Shown here piece by piece: positions 9,240 to 17,792 of a stretch of DNA of 42,559 nt. The DNA is from Syntrophorhabdaceae bacterium PtaU1.Bin034. GTDB lineage: Bacteria > Desulfobacterota_G > Syntrophorhabdia > Syntrophorhabdales > WCHB1-27. Positions within the stretch are counted from its first letter, which is position 1, and every line of letters starts with the position of its first letter. The position numbers were made by a program, and so were the translations under genes. Under the pieces are notes generated by a model that searched no databases, was not told the origin of the DNA, and saw nothing but the letters and a program-made list of their open reading frames with translations. Where the stretch lies: assembly GCA_002067405.1 (NCBI GenBank), contig MVRP01000018.1, forward strand, positions 1 to 42,559, in the 5' to 3' direction.

Positions 9240-9266
9240 GGGGGGGAAGCTTTAAGCTTCCCCCCC
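9240..9266 (-). terminator. Terminator-like palindrome after lon
   Basis: GGGGGGGAAGCTT and AAGCTTCCCCCCC are perfect arms (13 bp, one central base). The hairpin lies about 30 bases past the lon stop. On the plus strand TTTT follows directly; on the minus strand (lon sense) the 3' side is TTTCGGTTT. It is therefore a plausible intrinsic terminator for lon, possibly working in both directions. Confidence 0.7.
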
Positions 9267-9297
9267 TTTTGTCATTCTATGAACTTGCGCACGAGTT

Positions 9298-11703
9298 TTA
9301 TGCCCTAGCCGCCGCTCCTTCCTTAAGTACACAAAAATCTGTCGTATTGGCAATGCCGACACATGCCTCGATCGCCTCATCGACCCGCTCGATAAACCGG
9401 AACTTCATGTTCTCTTTAATGCTCTCGGGAACCTCTTCCAGATCTTTTTCGTTCATCTTCGGCAGGATAACGTTCTTTATTCCCGCCCTGCGCGCAGCCA
9501 GCACTTTCTCCTTGATGCCGCCAACAGGCAGCACCAGCCCGCGAAGCGTGATTTCTCCGGTCATGGCAACATCATTCCGCACCGGACGGTCGGTAAGCAG
9601 CGAAACCAGAGCCACAAGCATCGTAATGCCGGCGGACGGCCCGTCCTTGGGGATGGCACCCTGAGGCACATGGACGTGGACATCCTGTTTCTCAAAGACC
9701 TCGTCAGGTATATTGAACTCCTGGGACTTGCTTCTTATATAGCTCCACGCAGCCTGGGCGGACTCCTTCATGACATCGCCAAGCTGACCGGTCAACAGTG
9801 GTGGATTACCCTTGCCTTTCATCTTGGTCGCTTCGATGAAGATGATGTCGCCGCCCGTGGGAGTCCAGGCAAGACCCGTTGCCACTCCCGAATACTTTGT
9901 CCTTTCTGCCACCTCGGAGTAGTGCTTGATCGGCCCGAGGAACTTATGGATGTCCTCCGCCCTGACCACGGTTTTCTCCGTCTTTCCCTCAGCGACTTCT
10001 TGGGCTATAGCCCTGCATACCGCGGCGATCTCACGCTCCAGGTTGCGTACTCCCGCTTCTCTCGTATAAGAGCGGACGATCAGCTTGATGGCCTCATCCT
10101 CGAATTCAGCCAGGTCGTTATTAAGCCCGTGCTCCTCAAGCTGTTTCGGAATGAGAAATTCCTTGGCGATCATCACCTTCTCTTCTTCCGTATAGCCCGG
10201 AAGTTCCAAGACCTCCATCCTGTCCTTCAAAGCCGGCGGGATGGGATCGAGGAGGTTGGCCGTGGCAATAAACATCACCTTCGAAAGATCGAACGGCACT
10301 TCCAGATAGTGATCGCTAAAGGACCAGTTCTGCTCAGGGTCGAGCACCTCGAGGAGCGCGCTCGATGGGTCACCCCTGAAATCCATACCGATCTTGTCCA
10401 CCTCGTCCAGCATAAAGATGGGATTGTTCGACCCCGCCTTCTTAATTCCCTGGACTATCCTTCCGGGCAGCGCTCCGACATAAGTCCTGCGATGCCCACG
10501 GATCTCGGCCTCGTCTCGGATACCTCCGAGGGACATCCTCATGAACTTTCTTCCGAGGGCCCTGGCTATCGATTTTCCGAGAGAAGTCTTACCCACACCT
10601 GGAGGGCCCACAAAGCAGAGTATGGGTCCCCTCATATCGGACTTGAGTTTTCGGACCGCAAGATACTCGAGTATCCTTTTCTTTACCTTTTCCAGATCAT
10701 AGTGATCTTCGTTGAGTATCCTTCGCGCATCCATGATATTGAGATTGTCTTCCGTCGAATACGACCAGGGCAGCTCAACGAGCCAATCGAGGTAGGTCCG
10801 GGCCACCGTGTACTCAGCGGACATGGTGCTCATCTTCCCGAGCCTGTCCAGCTCCTTTTCGGTAACTTTCTGCACCTCGGGAGGCATTTTAGCCTCCATC
10901 ATCTTCTTCCTGAGCTCATCGATCTCGGAAGCCTTCTCGTCGACCTCTCCGAGTTCCTTCTGTATGGCCTTCAATTGCTCCCTGAGATAGTATTCCCTCT
11001 GGGTTTTGTCGATCCCCTCTTTGATGTGCGACTGTATTTTGCTGCTTAGCTCGAGGGTCTCCAACTCACGGTTAAGCATGATGGTGACCTTCTTGAGCCT
11101 CTCTTTCAGGTCGATCTTTTCCAGTATCTCCTGCCTTTCAGCAACGCTGATGTTGATCGTGGAAGCTACGAGATCGGCAAGGTTCCCCGGGTTCTCTATC
11201 TTTGTGGCGATCTGTGAAAGCTCCGACGAAAGATACGGTGCTATCTCCACGGCCTTCTTGTAAAGATTTTTCAGATTGATGTACATGGCATCAACCTCGA
11301 TATCTTTCTGGTACTCCTCGAATATAGGCAGGATCCGCGCCCTGAAATGCGGCTCCCTCTGAGTGAACTCTATCAGCTTGAAGCGAGCCAATCCCTGGAC
11401 CACGATCCGCTGGCTTCCGTCTACCATCTTCACCATCTTCATGATGGTCGCGACCGTGCCTATGGTAAACAGATCCTCCTGCTCGGGCTCCTCTATATCC
11501 GGGTTCTTTTGAGTGAGGATGCCGATCAGCCTGTCGCGGCCCATCGCCTCGTCAATGAGCCGAATTGACCGCTCCCTCCCCACAACCAAAGGCACAATAA
11601 GATCCGGATAAGCTACGGTCCCCCGAAGAGGAAGTATGGGAACTTCCGCCGGGATGAAGAGCTTATCCTTCACTGTTTTATCATTCTTAAAGCCGATTAC
11701 CAT
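9298..11703 (-). CDS. lon: ATP-dependent protease Lon (endopeptidase La)
   Basis: A full-length 801-residue LonA protease, a cytoplasmic hexamer that unfolds and degrades damaged or regulatory proteins. An N-terminal substrate-binding domain ([14 protein letters not shown] start, about 15-210) is followed by a coiled segment, then AAA+ with Walker A GPPGVGKT (366-373) and Walker [11 protein letters not shown]. The C-terminal protease domain holds the Ser-Lys dyad: S690 in PKDGPSAG and K733 in GGIKEK. A GAGGTATAA SD precedes the ATG. The SD sits right behind a second copy of the last 43 bp of dnaK (11713-11755). It is likely transcribed with dnaK, since no promoter of its own is obvious. Confidence 0.98.
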   Translation of the reverse strand: MVIGFKNDKTVKDKLFIPAEVPILPLRGTVAYPDLIVPLVVGRERSIRLIDEAMGRDRLIGILTQKNPDIEEPEQEDLFTIGTVATIMKMVKMVDGSQRIVVQGLARFKLIEFTQREPHFRARILPIFEEYQKDIEVDAMYINLKNLYKKAVEIAPYLSSELSQIATKIENPGNLADLVASTINISVAERQEILEKIDLKERLKKVTIMLNRELETLELSSKIQSHIKEGIDKTQREYYLREQLKAIQKELGEVDEKASEIDELRKKMMEAKMPPEVQKVTEKELDRLGKMSTMSAEYTVARTYLDWLVELPWSYSTEDNLNIMDARRILNEDHYDLEKVKKRILEYLAVRKLKSDMRGPILCFVGPPGVGKTSLGKSIARALGRKFMRMSLGGIRDEAEIRGHRRTYVGALPGRIVQGIKKAGSNNPIFMLDEVDKIGMDFRGDPSSALLEVLDPEQNWSFSDHYLEVPFDLSKVMFIATANLLDPIPPALKDRMEVLELPGYTEEEKVMIAKEFLIPKQLEEHGLNNDLAEFEDEAIKLIVRSYTREAGVRNLEREIAAVCRAIAQEVAEGKTEKTVVRAEDIHKFLGPIKHYSEVAERTKYSGVATGLAWTPTGGDIIFIEATKMKGKGNPPLLTGQLGDVMKESAQAAWSYIRSKSQEFNIPDEVFEKQDVHVHVPQGAIPKDGPSAGITMLVALVSLLTDRPVRNDVAMTGEITLRGLVLPVGGIKEKVLAARRAGIKNVILPKMNEKDLEEVPESIKENMKFRFIERVDEAIEACVGIANTTDFCVLKEGAAARA

Positions 11704-11712
11704 TTATACCTC

Positions 11713-11894
11713 CTACTTCTTGACGTCTTCAAATTCGACGTCCACCACATCATCAATTATCGGGGCTCGCGTCGCCCCCTCCAGCAGCCAAGCCGCTGGA
11801 GCCTCCCCTTCATAAAAAGGAAAATGCGACACGATCATTCAGCACCTCACACTACTTCTTGACGTCTTCAAATTCGACGTCCACCACATCATCA
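11713..11894. repeat. 43-bp direct repeat of the 3' end of dnaK (copies 11713-11755 and 11852-11894)
   Basis: The last 43 bases of dnaK, stop codon included (11852-11894), occur again without a mismatch at 11713-11755, just in front of the lon SD. The copies are offset by 139 bp, and the 96 bp between them hold a copy of the GCGACGCGAGC hairpin element. In the second copy the dnaK frame is not connected to a gene, so it is a non-coding remnant ending in its own stop codon. The arrangement suggests duplication during element insertion or by strand slippage. Confidence 0.9.
11754..11825 (-). repeat. Interspersed hairpin repeat, copy in the dnaK-lon gap
   Basis: Read on the minus strand, the element starts TTTTCCTTTTTATGAAGG, then CTCCAGCGGC-TTG-GCTGCTGGAG forms a 10-bp hairpin, then GGGGGCGACGCGAGCCCC and the tail GATAATTG. 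The same layout is seen at 13972-14145 and 35671-35829. Base changes within the stem relative to the other copies mostly preserve pairing (A-T versus G-T at one position), which suggests the fold matters. Confidence 0.75.
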
Positions 11895-13771
11895 TTGCTG
11901 CGACCGCTTTGCGTCCTCGCCTCACCTTCCTGCTGCTGGCCTGCCCCCGGCTGTCCCGGCTGCTGCGCCGCGGTTTGCTTGTAGAGGATCTCGGCGAGCT
12001 TGTGGGAAGCCTTGGTCACTTCATCCAGTGCAGGTTTCATCCTGCTCAGATCTCCACTCTTAACGGCATCACGTGCACTCGCCAGCGTGTCCTCGATTGA
12101 TTTCGCTTCGTCTGCACTTATCTTGTCTCTACTCTCCTTGAGGGTTTTTTCGGTACCGTAAATCAGGTTATCGAGCTGATTGCGAACCTCAATCTCCTCT
12201 TTCTTTCGTCTATCTTCTTCCGCGTGCATCTCCGCGTCTTTTACCATTTTCTGTATCTCTGCCTCACTCATGCCGGTCGAGGCAGTGATCGTTATTTTCT
12301 GCTCCTTACCCGTTGCCGTGTCTTTGGCCGACACATGGAGAATACCATTCGCGTCTATATCAAAGGTTACTTCGATCTGAGGTATACCCCTTGGCGCGGC
12401 AGGAAGACCGATCAGGTGAAATCTGCCCAGCGTCCTGTTGTCCCTTGCCATTTCACGCTCGCCCTGCAGCACGTGTATCTCGACACTCGTCTGGCTGTCT
12501 TCGGCAGTGGTGAAAACCTGGCTCTTCCTCGTGGGTATCGTGGTGTTCCTGTCGATGATCTTGGTCATTACGCCGCCGAGGGTCTCGATGCCAAGGGAGA
12601 GAGGCGTTACGTCGAGGAGGAGCACATCCTTAACCTCGCCTGCAAGGACGCCTGCCTGTACTGCCGCTCCGAGTGCCACCACTTCGTCAGGGTTCACACC
12701 CTTATGCGGTTCACGACCGAAGAATTGCTTCACCATCTCCTGAACTTTCGGTATCCTTGTCGATCCGCCAACAAGGACCACTTCATGAACATCCGACTGT
12801 CTGAGCTTTGCGTCGGCAAGGGCCCTCTTGCACGGTTCCATGGTCCTCTGGAAAAGATCATCGCACATCTGTTCCAGCTTGGCCCTTGTCAGCTTCATGT
12901 TGAGGTGCTTGGGGCCCGTCTGGTCCGCCGTAATAAACGGCAGGTTAATCTCCGTTTCAAATGTTGTCGAAAGTTCGATCTTTGCACGTTCCGCCGCTTC
13001 CTTTAGCCTCTGGAGGGCCATCTTGTCATGAGAAAGATCGATACCCTGATCCTTCTTGAACTCATCCGCGATCCAGTCCATAACCCTCTGGTCAATGTCA
13101 TCGCCACCCAGGTGGGTATCTCCATTCGTCGATTTCACCTCAACAACGTTATCACCCACTTCAAGGATTGAGATATCGAAGGTTCCTCCTCCGAAGTCGT
13201 AAACCGCTATGGTCTCGTTCTTCTGCTTATCGAGGCCGTATGCCAGGGCCGAAGCTGTGGGCTCATTGATGATACGGAGCACGTTCAGGCCGGCGATCCT
13301 GCCCGCGTCCTTCGTTGCCTGCCTCTGAGAGTCATTGAAGTAGGCAGGCACGGTAATGACTGCGTCTTCGATAGGCTGTCCTAAATAGTTTTCCGCTGAT
13401 TTCTTCAACTTCTGTAGCACAAAAGCCGATATTTCCTGAGGAGTATATGTTTTACCCCGAACCTCAACGCGAACAAGTCCGTTTTGATCACTGACCAGTT
13501 TATAAGGAATCCGCTTCACCTCATCCTGGATCTCGCTGAACCTCCTGCCCATGAATCTCTTTATCGAAAAGATTGTATTTTCAGGGTTCGTGATGGCCTG
13601 CCTCCGTGCGACCTGGCCGACAAGAACCTCGCCTTCTTTCGTAAAAGCAACCACGCTGGGAGTAAGCCTGCTGCCTTCCTCGTTGATGATTACTTTTGGC
13701 TCACCGCCCTCCATGATGGCGACCACGGAAAACGTGGTTCCGAGATCTATTCCAATTACCTTTTTTGCCAT
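11852..13771 (-). CDS. dnaK: Chaperone DnaK (Hsp70)
   Basis: A full-length 639-residue Hsp70. The N-terminal ATPase domain (about 1-380) begins [17 protein letters not shown] and contains the phosphate-loop segments [13 protein letters not shown] and [14 protein letters not shown]. The linker is [15 protein letters not shown]. The substrate-binding domain and helical lid follow, ending in a Gln/Gly-rich stretch and the usual acidic tail [12 protein letters not shown]. It folds newly made and stress-damaged proteins with DnaJ and GrpE, neither of which is in this window. A GGAGGAG SD lies about eight bases before the ATG. Expression should come from the promoter at 13815-13843. Confidence 0.98.
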   Translation of the reverse strand: MAKKVIGIDLGTTFSVVAIMEGGEPKVIINEEGSRLTPSVVAFTKEGEVLVGQVARRQAITNPENTIFSIKRFMGRRFSEIQDEVKRIPYKLVSDQNGLVRVEVRGKTYTPQEISAFVLQKLKKSAENYLGQPIEDAVITVPAYFNDSQRQATKDAGRIAGLNVLRIINEPTASALAYGLDKQKNETIAVYDFGGGTFDISILEVGDNVVEVKSTNGDTHLGGDDIDQRVMDWIADEFKKDQGIDLSHDKMALQRLKEAAERAKIELSTTFETEINLPFITADQTGPKHLNMKLTRAKLEQMCDDLFQRTMEPCKRALADAKLRQSDVHEVVLVGGSTRIPKVQEMVKQFFGREPHKGVNPDEVVALGAAVQAGVLAGEVKDVLLLDVTPLSLGIETLGGVMTKIIDRNTTIPTRKSQVFTTAEDSQTSVEIHVLQGEREMARDNRTLGRFHLIGLPAAPRGIPQIEVTFDIDANGILHVSAKDTATGKEQKITITASTGMSEAEIQKMVKDAEMHAEEDRRKKEEIEVRNQLDNLIYGTEKTLKESRDKISADEAKSIEDTLASARDAVKSGDLSRMKPALDEVTKASHKLAEILYKQTAAQQPGQPGAGQQQEGEARTQSGRSNDDVVDVEFEDVKK

Positions 13772-13814
13772 GACGATTCTCCTCCCGTATATTGGTCTCT
13801 AAAAAGACACTCCT

Positions 13815-13843
13815 AATATAATCCCCCCATTTCAGCTTGTCAA
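13815..13843 (-). promoter_or_regulatory. Near-consensus sigma-70 promoter for dnaK
   Basis: On the minus strand TTGACA (13838-13843) and TATATT (13815-13820) are separated by exactly 17 bp. The expected start is about 35-40 bases before the dnaK ATG. No CIRCE operator (TTAGCACTC-N9-GAGTGCTAA) is visible near it, so any heat control would have to act differently. Confidence 0.8.
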
Positions 13844-13910
13844 TAAAGGGAAATCCGCGTAAATAGCTCGAAAAGGTTATGAATTCCGGCTATTTTTTCG
13901 GGCGGGTTTT

Positions 13911-13960
13911 GGAGGCTTTGAGGCTCAACGGGCCGCACGGGCGACGCGAGCCTACAATTA
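13911..13960 (+). repeat. Interspersed hairpin repeat, degenerate copy
   Basis: A shorter, diverged copy: GAGGCTTTGAGGCTC, then GGGCGACGCGAGCC and a CTACAATTA tail. It keeps the core GCGACGCGAGC (13941-13951) and the AT-rich end but has lost most of the central hairpin. It is the first of three copies in tandem between dnaK and the LeuA-domain gene. Confidence 0.6.
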
Positions 13961-13971
13961 AGTTTTAGCTT

Positions 13972-14066
13972 CTTCTTCCTTTTGTTGAGGCTCCAGCGGC
14001 TTCGCTGCTGGAGGGGGCGCGACCGGGGCACCCGCTTGCGGGCCGCCAGCGACGCGAGCTATCGGT
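13972..14066 (+). repeat. Interspersed hairpin repeat, copy with an inserted second hairpin
   Basis: TTCCTTTTGTTGAGG leads into the perfect-type hairpin CTCCAGCGGC-TTC-GCTGCTGGAG. An extra stretch of about 30 bp, with its own CCCGC/GCGGG hairpin, is inserted before the core GCGACGCGAGC (14049-14059). The tail is TATCGG instead of GATAATTG. The stop codon of the LeuA-domain gene (14059-14061, minus strand) lies in this copy's end. Confidence 0.65.
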
Positions 14067-14580
14067 TTAATGCCTCTTTCTTTTGTTGAGGGGAAGGCTC
14101 CGACGGCTTCGCCGGTGGAGGGGGCGACGCGAGCCCCGATAATTGTATTGCGTATTCGAACCCGTCGAGAAGGGCCATGAATGAGGCCATATTGATGTTC
14201 TCGGAGATTGCTGAAACGCTCCAGATCTCGCTTCCATTGGTGAAGATGATCGATACTTCCACGCTCGCCGCCGTACCAGACCTGGAGTCGTGAATGCGCG
14301 ATGAATAATCGACCAGCTTCACATTCTGAATAAAGGGGAAGATCGATACGAGTGATTTCTTGAGGACCCCGGCAAGGGCATCGACCGGGCCCACGCCGGT
14401 TGAAGCCTCATGCATCTCTCCGTTTTCTGCCCGTATGCTTACGGTGGCTTCGGGCCGGACGCCGTCATCGATCAGCCGGTAGGTTCCAAGGAGCTCAAAG
14501 GGCTTCCTGTAGGTGTCGAGCGCCCTGAGAATGTTCAGTTCCTTTGTGGCATCACGGATATTCAGAAGGCGCTTCATCAT
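14059..14580 (-). CDS. Stand-alone LeuA-type allosteric/dimer domain protein next to CimA
   Basis: A 173-residue protein that resembles only the C-terminal regulatory (LeuA dimer) domain of 2-isopropylmalate/citramalate synthases: [35 protein letters not shown] is the typical core (quoted in parts: '[19 protein letters not shown]', '[10 protein letters not shown]'), followed by [23 protein letters not shown] and [18 protein letters not shown]. It has no catalytic TIM barrel. The start ATG at 14580 overlaps the cimA stop (ATGATGA), with GGAGAAAGG just before, so it is translationally coupled to cimA; the next codon is also ATG. It may bind an effector or partner CimA or LeuA. The last ~24 residues (from [10 protein letters not shown]) are encoded by the hairpin repeat at 14074-14145 and are not part of the family. 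Confidence 0.85.
   Translation of the reverse strand: MMKRLLNIRDATKELNILRALDTYRKPFELLGTYRLIDDGVRPEATVSIRAENGEMHEASTGVGPVDALAGVLKKSLVSIFPFIQNVKLVDYSSRIHDSRSGTAASVEVSIIFTNGSEIWSVSAISENINMASFMALLDGFEYAIQLSGLASPPPPAKPSEPSPQQKKEALNR
14074..14145 (+). repeat. Interspersed hairpin repeat overlapping the end of a coding region
   Basis: TTTCTTTTGTTGAGGGGAAGG, then the hairpin CTCCGACGGC-TTC-GCCGGTGGAG, then GGGGGCGACGCGAGCCCC and GATAATTG (core at 14124-14134). It is the most complete of the three tandem copies. Its reverse complement is read in frame as the C-terminal tail of the LeuA-domain gene. Confidence 0.8.
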
Positions 14581-16145
14581 CCTTTCTCCTCTTCTATGAG
14601 CAGCTTGTAGTCGATGCTGTCCACGAGCGCTTGCCAGCTTGCCTCGATAATGTTCGGCGAGACGCCTATCGTCTCCCATGTGCGGTCCCCGTCACTCGAC
14701 TCGATGAGCACCCTTATCACTGTTCCCGTTCCGTCCCGCGTAGAAAGCGCCCTGACTTTGTAGTCGATAAGGCTCATGTCATGGAGGACCGGGTAGAACT
14801 TGTAGAGCGCCTTACGAAGGGCGCCGTCGAGGGCATTGACCGGGCCGTTCCCGAACGCTGCGGTATGCTCGATCTGGTCACCGACTTTCAGCATTATGGT
14901 GGCTTCGGATGGAGCAAGGCTCTTTTCCTGCTCTTCCGCGACCACCCGGAACCCGATAAGATCGAAGTATTTCCGGTGTGCCCCTATCGTCTTTTTCATC
15001 AACAGTTCCAGGGAAGCCTCTGCCCCTTCGAACTGGTACCCCGCGTGCTCGAGGTCCTTGACCTTTCTCAGGACCTCTTTGGCCGTTTTCTTGTCTTTTT
15101 CTATGTCTATCCCCAATTCTCTGGCTTTCGAAAGGATCGTGCTTTCACCGGAAAGGTCCGATACAAGGATTCTCTGGCTGTTCCCTACAAGGGCCGGCTC
15201 AATATGCTCGTACGTCATCGGGTTTTTTCTGATAGCGCTGACATGGATGCCACCCTTGTGGGCGAACGCCGAATCTCCCACATAAGGCCGGTGCTTGTCG
15301 GGTATCATATTGGCCGTTTCGTCGACAAAAATGCTCAGTTCGCGCAGCTTGCGGACCTTTTCCGGATCCATCCCCTCGTAGCCCATCTTCAGTATGATGT
15401 CCGGAATGATGGAGCAAAGGTTTGCGTTTCCGCACCGTTCTCCGTAACCGTTCGTGGTTCCCTGCACGTGGCTGCATCCCGCCCTCACTGCCATGATGGT
15501 GTTAGCGACCGCTGTCTCCGTGTCGTTGTGACAGTGGATGCCGAGCGGCACCGACACGGATTTTCGGATCTCGCTCACCAGGTCATGTATTTCAAAGGGC
15601 AGAGTGCCTCCGTTCGTGTCGCACAGCACGATCACGTCTGCACCTGCTTCTTCGGCTGTCTTTACGACCTTGAGCGCATAAGCCCTGTTTCCCTTGTACC
15701 CGTCGAAGAAGTGCTCCGCATCGAAGAATACGATCTTGTCCTGCCTCTTGAGGTAGCTTATCGTCCTGTCGATCATCTTGAGGTTTGCATCGAGGGACAC
15801 CCTGAGTGCGTCCCTCACATGCAAATCCCAGCTTTTTCCGACTATTGCAACATGTTCTGTTTGAGCGCCAAGAAGCGACCGCATGATCTCGTCCTCGTCG
15901 GGATTCACCCCGGATTTGATCGTACTGCTGAAGGCCGTGATCCGCGAGTGGCTCAACCGGCACTTCTTGACTTCCCGGAAATACTCCAGATCTTTGGGAT
16001 TCGACCCAGGCCAGCCCCCTTCGATGAAATCCATGCCGAACTCATCGAGCTTCTCAGTGATCCTGAGCTTGTCATTGACCGAGAACGCTATGTCCTCGGA
16101 TTGGGCCCCGTCGCGCAGGGTCGTGTCATAGAACTGGATTTTCAC
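14577..16145 (-). CDS. cimA: (R)-citramalate synthase CimA
   Basis: A 522-residue enzyme that condenses acetyl-CoA and pyruvate to citramalate, the threonine-independent entry into isoleucine synthesis. It has the HMGL-like TIM barrel with [17 protein letters not shown] at the N-terminus, the metal/substrate segments [23 protein letters not shown] and [14 protein letters not shown], and [17 protein letters not shown]-terminal regulatory domain is also present (about 390-515, [32 protein letters not shown] read in parts). The GTG start overlaps the lysC stop (GTGA), with GGAGGAG in front. Length fits the longer CimA type. It is followed at once by a second, separate regulatory-domain protein. 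Confidence 0.95.
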   Translation of the reverse strand: MKIQFYDTTLRDGAQSEDIAFSVNDKLRITEKLDEFGMDFIEGGWPGSNPKDLEYFREVKKCRLSHSRITAFSSTIKSGVNPDEDEIMRSLLGAQTEHVAIVGKSWDLHVRDALRVSLDANLKMIDRTISYLKRQDKIVFFDAEHFFDGYKGNRAYALKVVKTAEEAGADVIVLCDTNGGTLPFEIHDLVSEIRKSVSVPLGIHCHNDTETAVANTIMAVRAGCSHVQGTTNGYGERCGNANLCSIIPDIILKMGYEGMDPEKVRKLRELSIFVDETANMIPDKHRPYVGDSAFAHKGGIHVSAIRKNPMTYEHIEPALVGNSQRILVSDLSGESTILSKARELGIDIEKDKKTAKEVLRKVKDLEHAGYQFEGAEASLELLMKKTIGAHRKYFDLIGFRVVAEEQEKSLAPSEATIMLKVGDQIEHTAAFGNGPVNALDGALRKALYKFYPVLHDMSLIDYKVRALSTRDGTGTVIRVLIESSDGDRTWETIGVSPNIIEASWQALVDSIDYKLLIEEEKG

Positions 16146-17377
16146 TGCTCCTCCGCCACTTCTTCAGCATCCAGGCCGAACCCTGTATGAAGCGCGCGAA
16201 CAGCCAGCTCGCCATATTTCTCTTTTATGACGCACGAGATCTTGATCTCTGATGTGCTTATCAATTCGATGTTAATGCCCTCGTTCGACAGGATCGAGAA
16301 CATTTTCGTGGCAATGCCTGCATGTGAGCGCATGCCTGAACCCACGATCGAGATCTTTGCGATATCCTCGTCAACCGTAACCTCTTTGGCGCCTACATCG
16401 ACCGCGACCTTCTCCATGATCCTGAAAGCCTTCTTTGCATCTGCCTTGGCAGTCGTGAAGGTCATATCCGTATATCCCTTGTGGCTTACGTTCTGGACAA
16501 TCATATCCACTACGATGTTGGCATCCGAAAGAGGGGTAAAGAGCATGGTTGCGGTACCCGGTTTGTCCGGGACCTCGGCCACGGTTATCTTCGCCTCATT
16601 CTTGTTATATGTCACACCGGAAATGACTACCTGTTCCATTGTCGGTACCTCCTCACCTACAAGTGTCCCCTTACTGTCCTCGATCAGCGACGATTTCACC
16701 AGAAGAGGCACGTTAAATTTCCTGGCAAGCTCAACCGAGCGTATCTGCAAGACCTTTGCGCCGAGGCTCGCCATCTCGAGCATCTCGTCATAGGAGATGC
16801 GATCCAGTCTGCGGGCCTTGCTTGTAATGTTCGGATCCGTGGTATAGACCCCATCGACATCCGTGTAGATCTCGCAGAGGTCCGCCTTGAGGGCTGCTGC
16901 TACGGCAACCGCCGTCGTATCGGACCCTCCGCGGCCGAGGGTCGTTATGTTCCCGCCCCCGTCGACACCCTGGAAGCCAGGGACAACCACAATTTTCCCC
17001 TGATTTAATGCAGTCCTGATTTTGTCCTCCTCGATTTCCTCAATCCTCGCCTTCCCGTACGCCGAATCGGTCACGATCCTGATCTGGGAACCGATCAGGG
17101 ATACCGCATTATGGCCCATCTCCTTGAGGGTAATGGCAAGGAGGGCCGAGGTCACCTGCTCGCCGGTCGAAATGAGCACATCCAGTTCCCTTTCGTCCGG
17201 AAACTTGGCGATGCCGCCTGCCAGCTTCAAAAGCCTGTCCGTCTCTCCCGACATTGCCGAGACGACCACCACCACCTGATTGCCCTTCTCCTTATACGCG
17301 ACTACTTTTTCGGCAACATTCCGTATTCTTTCAAGATTCGCTACTGAAGTGCCGCCATATTTGTGCACGATCAACAT
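16142..17377 (-). CDS. lysC: Aspartokinase
   Basis: A 411-residue aspartate kinase, catalysing ATP-dependent phosphorylation of aspartate, the first step to lysine, threonine and methionine. The kinase domain starts [17 protein letters not shown] and has [16 protein letters not shown] and [12 protein letters not shown]. Two ACT domains follow (about 265-405; [36 protein letters not shown]), where end-product feedback would act. The ATG is preceded by GGAGGTAGAAG. It overlaps the tsaE 3' end by 47 bases in another frame and touches cimA at its own end, so the three are one transcript. Confidence 0.97.
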   Translation of the reverse strand: MLIVHKYGGTSVANLERIRNVAEKVVAYKEKGNQVVVVVSAMSGETDRLLKLAGGIAKFPDERELDVLISTGEQVTSALLAITLKEMGHNAVSLIGSQIRIVTDSAYGKARIEEIEEDKIRTALNQGKIVVVPGFQGVDGGGNITTLGRGGSDTTAVAVAAALKADLCEIYTDVDGVYTTDPNITSKARRLDRISYDEMLEMASLGAKVLQIRSVELARKFNVPLLVKSSLIEDSKGTLVGEEVPTMEQVVISGVTYNKNEAKITVAEVPDKPGTATMLFTPLSDANIVVDMIVQNVSHKGYTDMTFTTAKADAKKAFRIMEKVAVDVGAKEVTVDEDIAKISIVGSGMRSHAGIATKMFSILSNEGINIELISTSEIKISCVIKEKYGELAVRALHTGFGLDAEEVAEEQ

Positions 17378-17792
17378 CTTCTACCTCCATCACGACCGAT
17401 CTTTCCTGTTCTGCGGTTGTCTGCAGCGTGATTCTAATCGGTTTCTGCCATGAGGGAAATCGTTCGGCCCATTCCACTGCAACAATCCCCCTGTCCAGAA
17501 AATCTTCTATATCAAGCGTTTCCACATCACCGCTTTCCAGCCTGTAAAGGTCCACATGACACAAGTCGATCTTTCCTTCGTAGATATTCATGAGGGTGAA
17601 CGATGGAGAAAGGACGTACTGCCAGTCTTCGACCCCTATGCCCTTTGCGAGGCCTTTTACCAACTGGGTTTTTCCGGCACCCAATTCGCCGTACAATAGA
17701 AAAAGATCGCCAATCCTTGCATGTTTTCCTATATGTTCTCCGATAGCTATGGTCTCAGAGGGACTCTTCGATATAAACTCTATCCGTTCCAT
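17331..17792 (-). CDS. tsaE: tRNA threonylcarbamoyladenosine biosynthesis ATPase TsaE
   Basis: A 153-residue P-loop protein that works with TsaB and TsaD to make the t6A modification at position 37 of ANN-decoding tRNAs. The P-loop is [17 protein letters not shown]; the following PSFTLMNIY and HVDLYRLE segments are signatures of the family, as is [10 protein letters not shown] near the end. I started it at the ATG at 17792 because the longer frame (from 17933) is only the other strand-frame of the upstream gene. It overlaps the NAD(P)HX gene by 38 bases and lysC by 47 bases, unusually long overlaps at both ends. Confidence 0.93.
   Translation of the reverse strand: MERIEFISKSPSETIAIGEHIGKHARIGDLFLLYGELGAGKTQLVKGLAKGIGVEDWQYVLSPSFTLMNIYEGKIDLCHVDLYRLESGDVETLDIEDFLDRGIVAVEWAERFPSWQKPIRITLQTTAEQERSVVMEVEDVDRAQIWRHFSSES

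Noticed and set aside
9670..11049. 459-codon open frame antisense to lon
   Set aside because: Lies wholly opposite a fully conserved lon; long antisense frames are expected in GC-biased codon use. No family motif.
13840..14031. 63-codon minus-strand frame between dnaK and the LeuA-domain gene
   Set aside because: Made almost entirely of the hairpin repeat; no SD.
14544..16190. 548-codon open frame antisense to cimA
   Set aside because: Opposite a clear citramalate synthase; composition (many Arg, His, Cys) is typical of a shadow frame.
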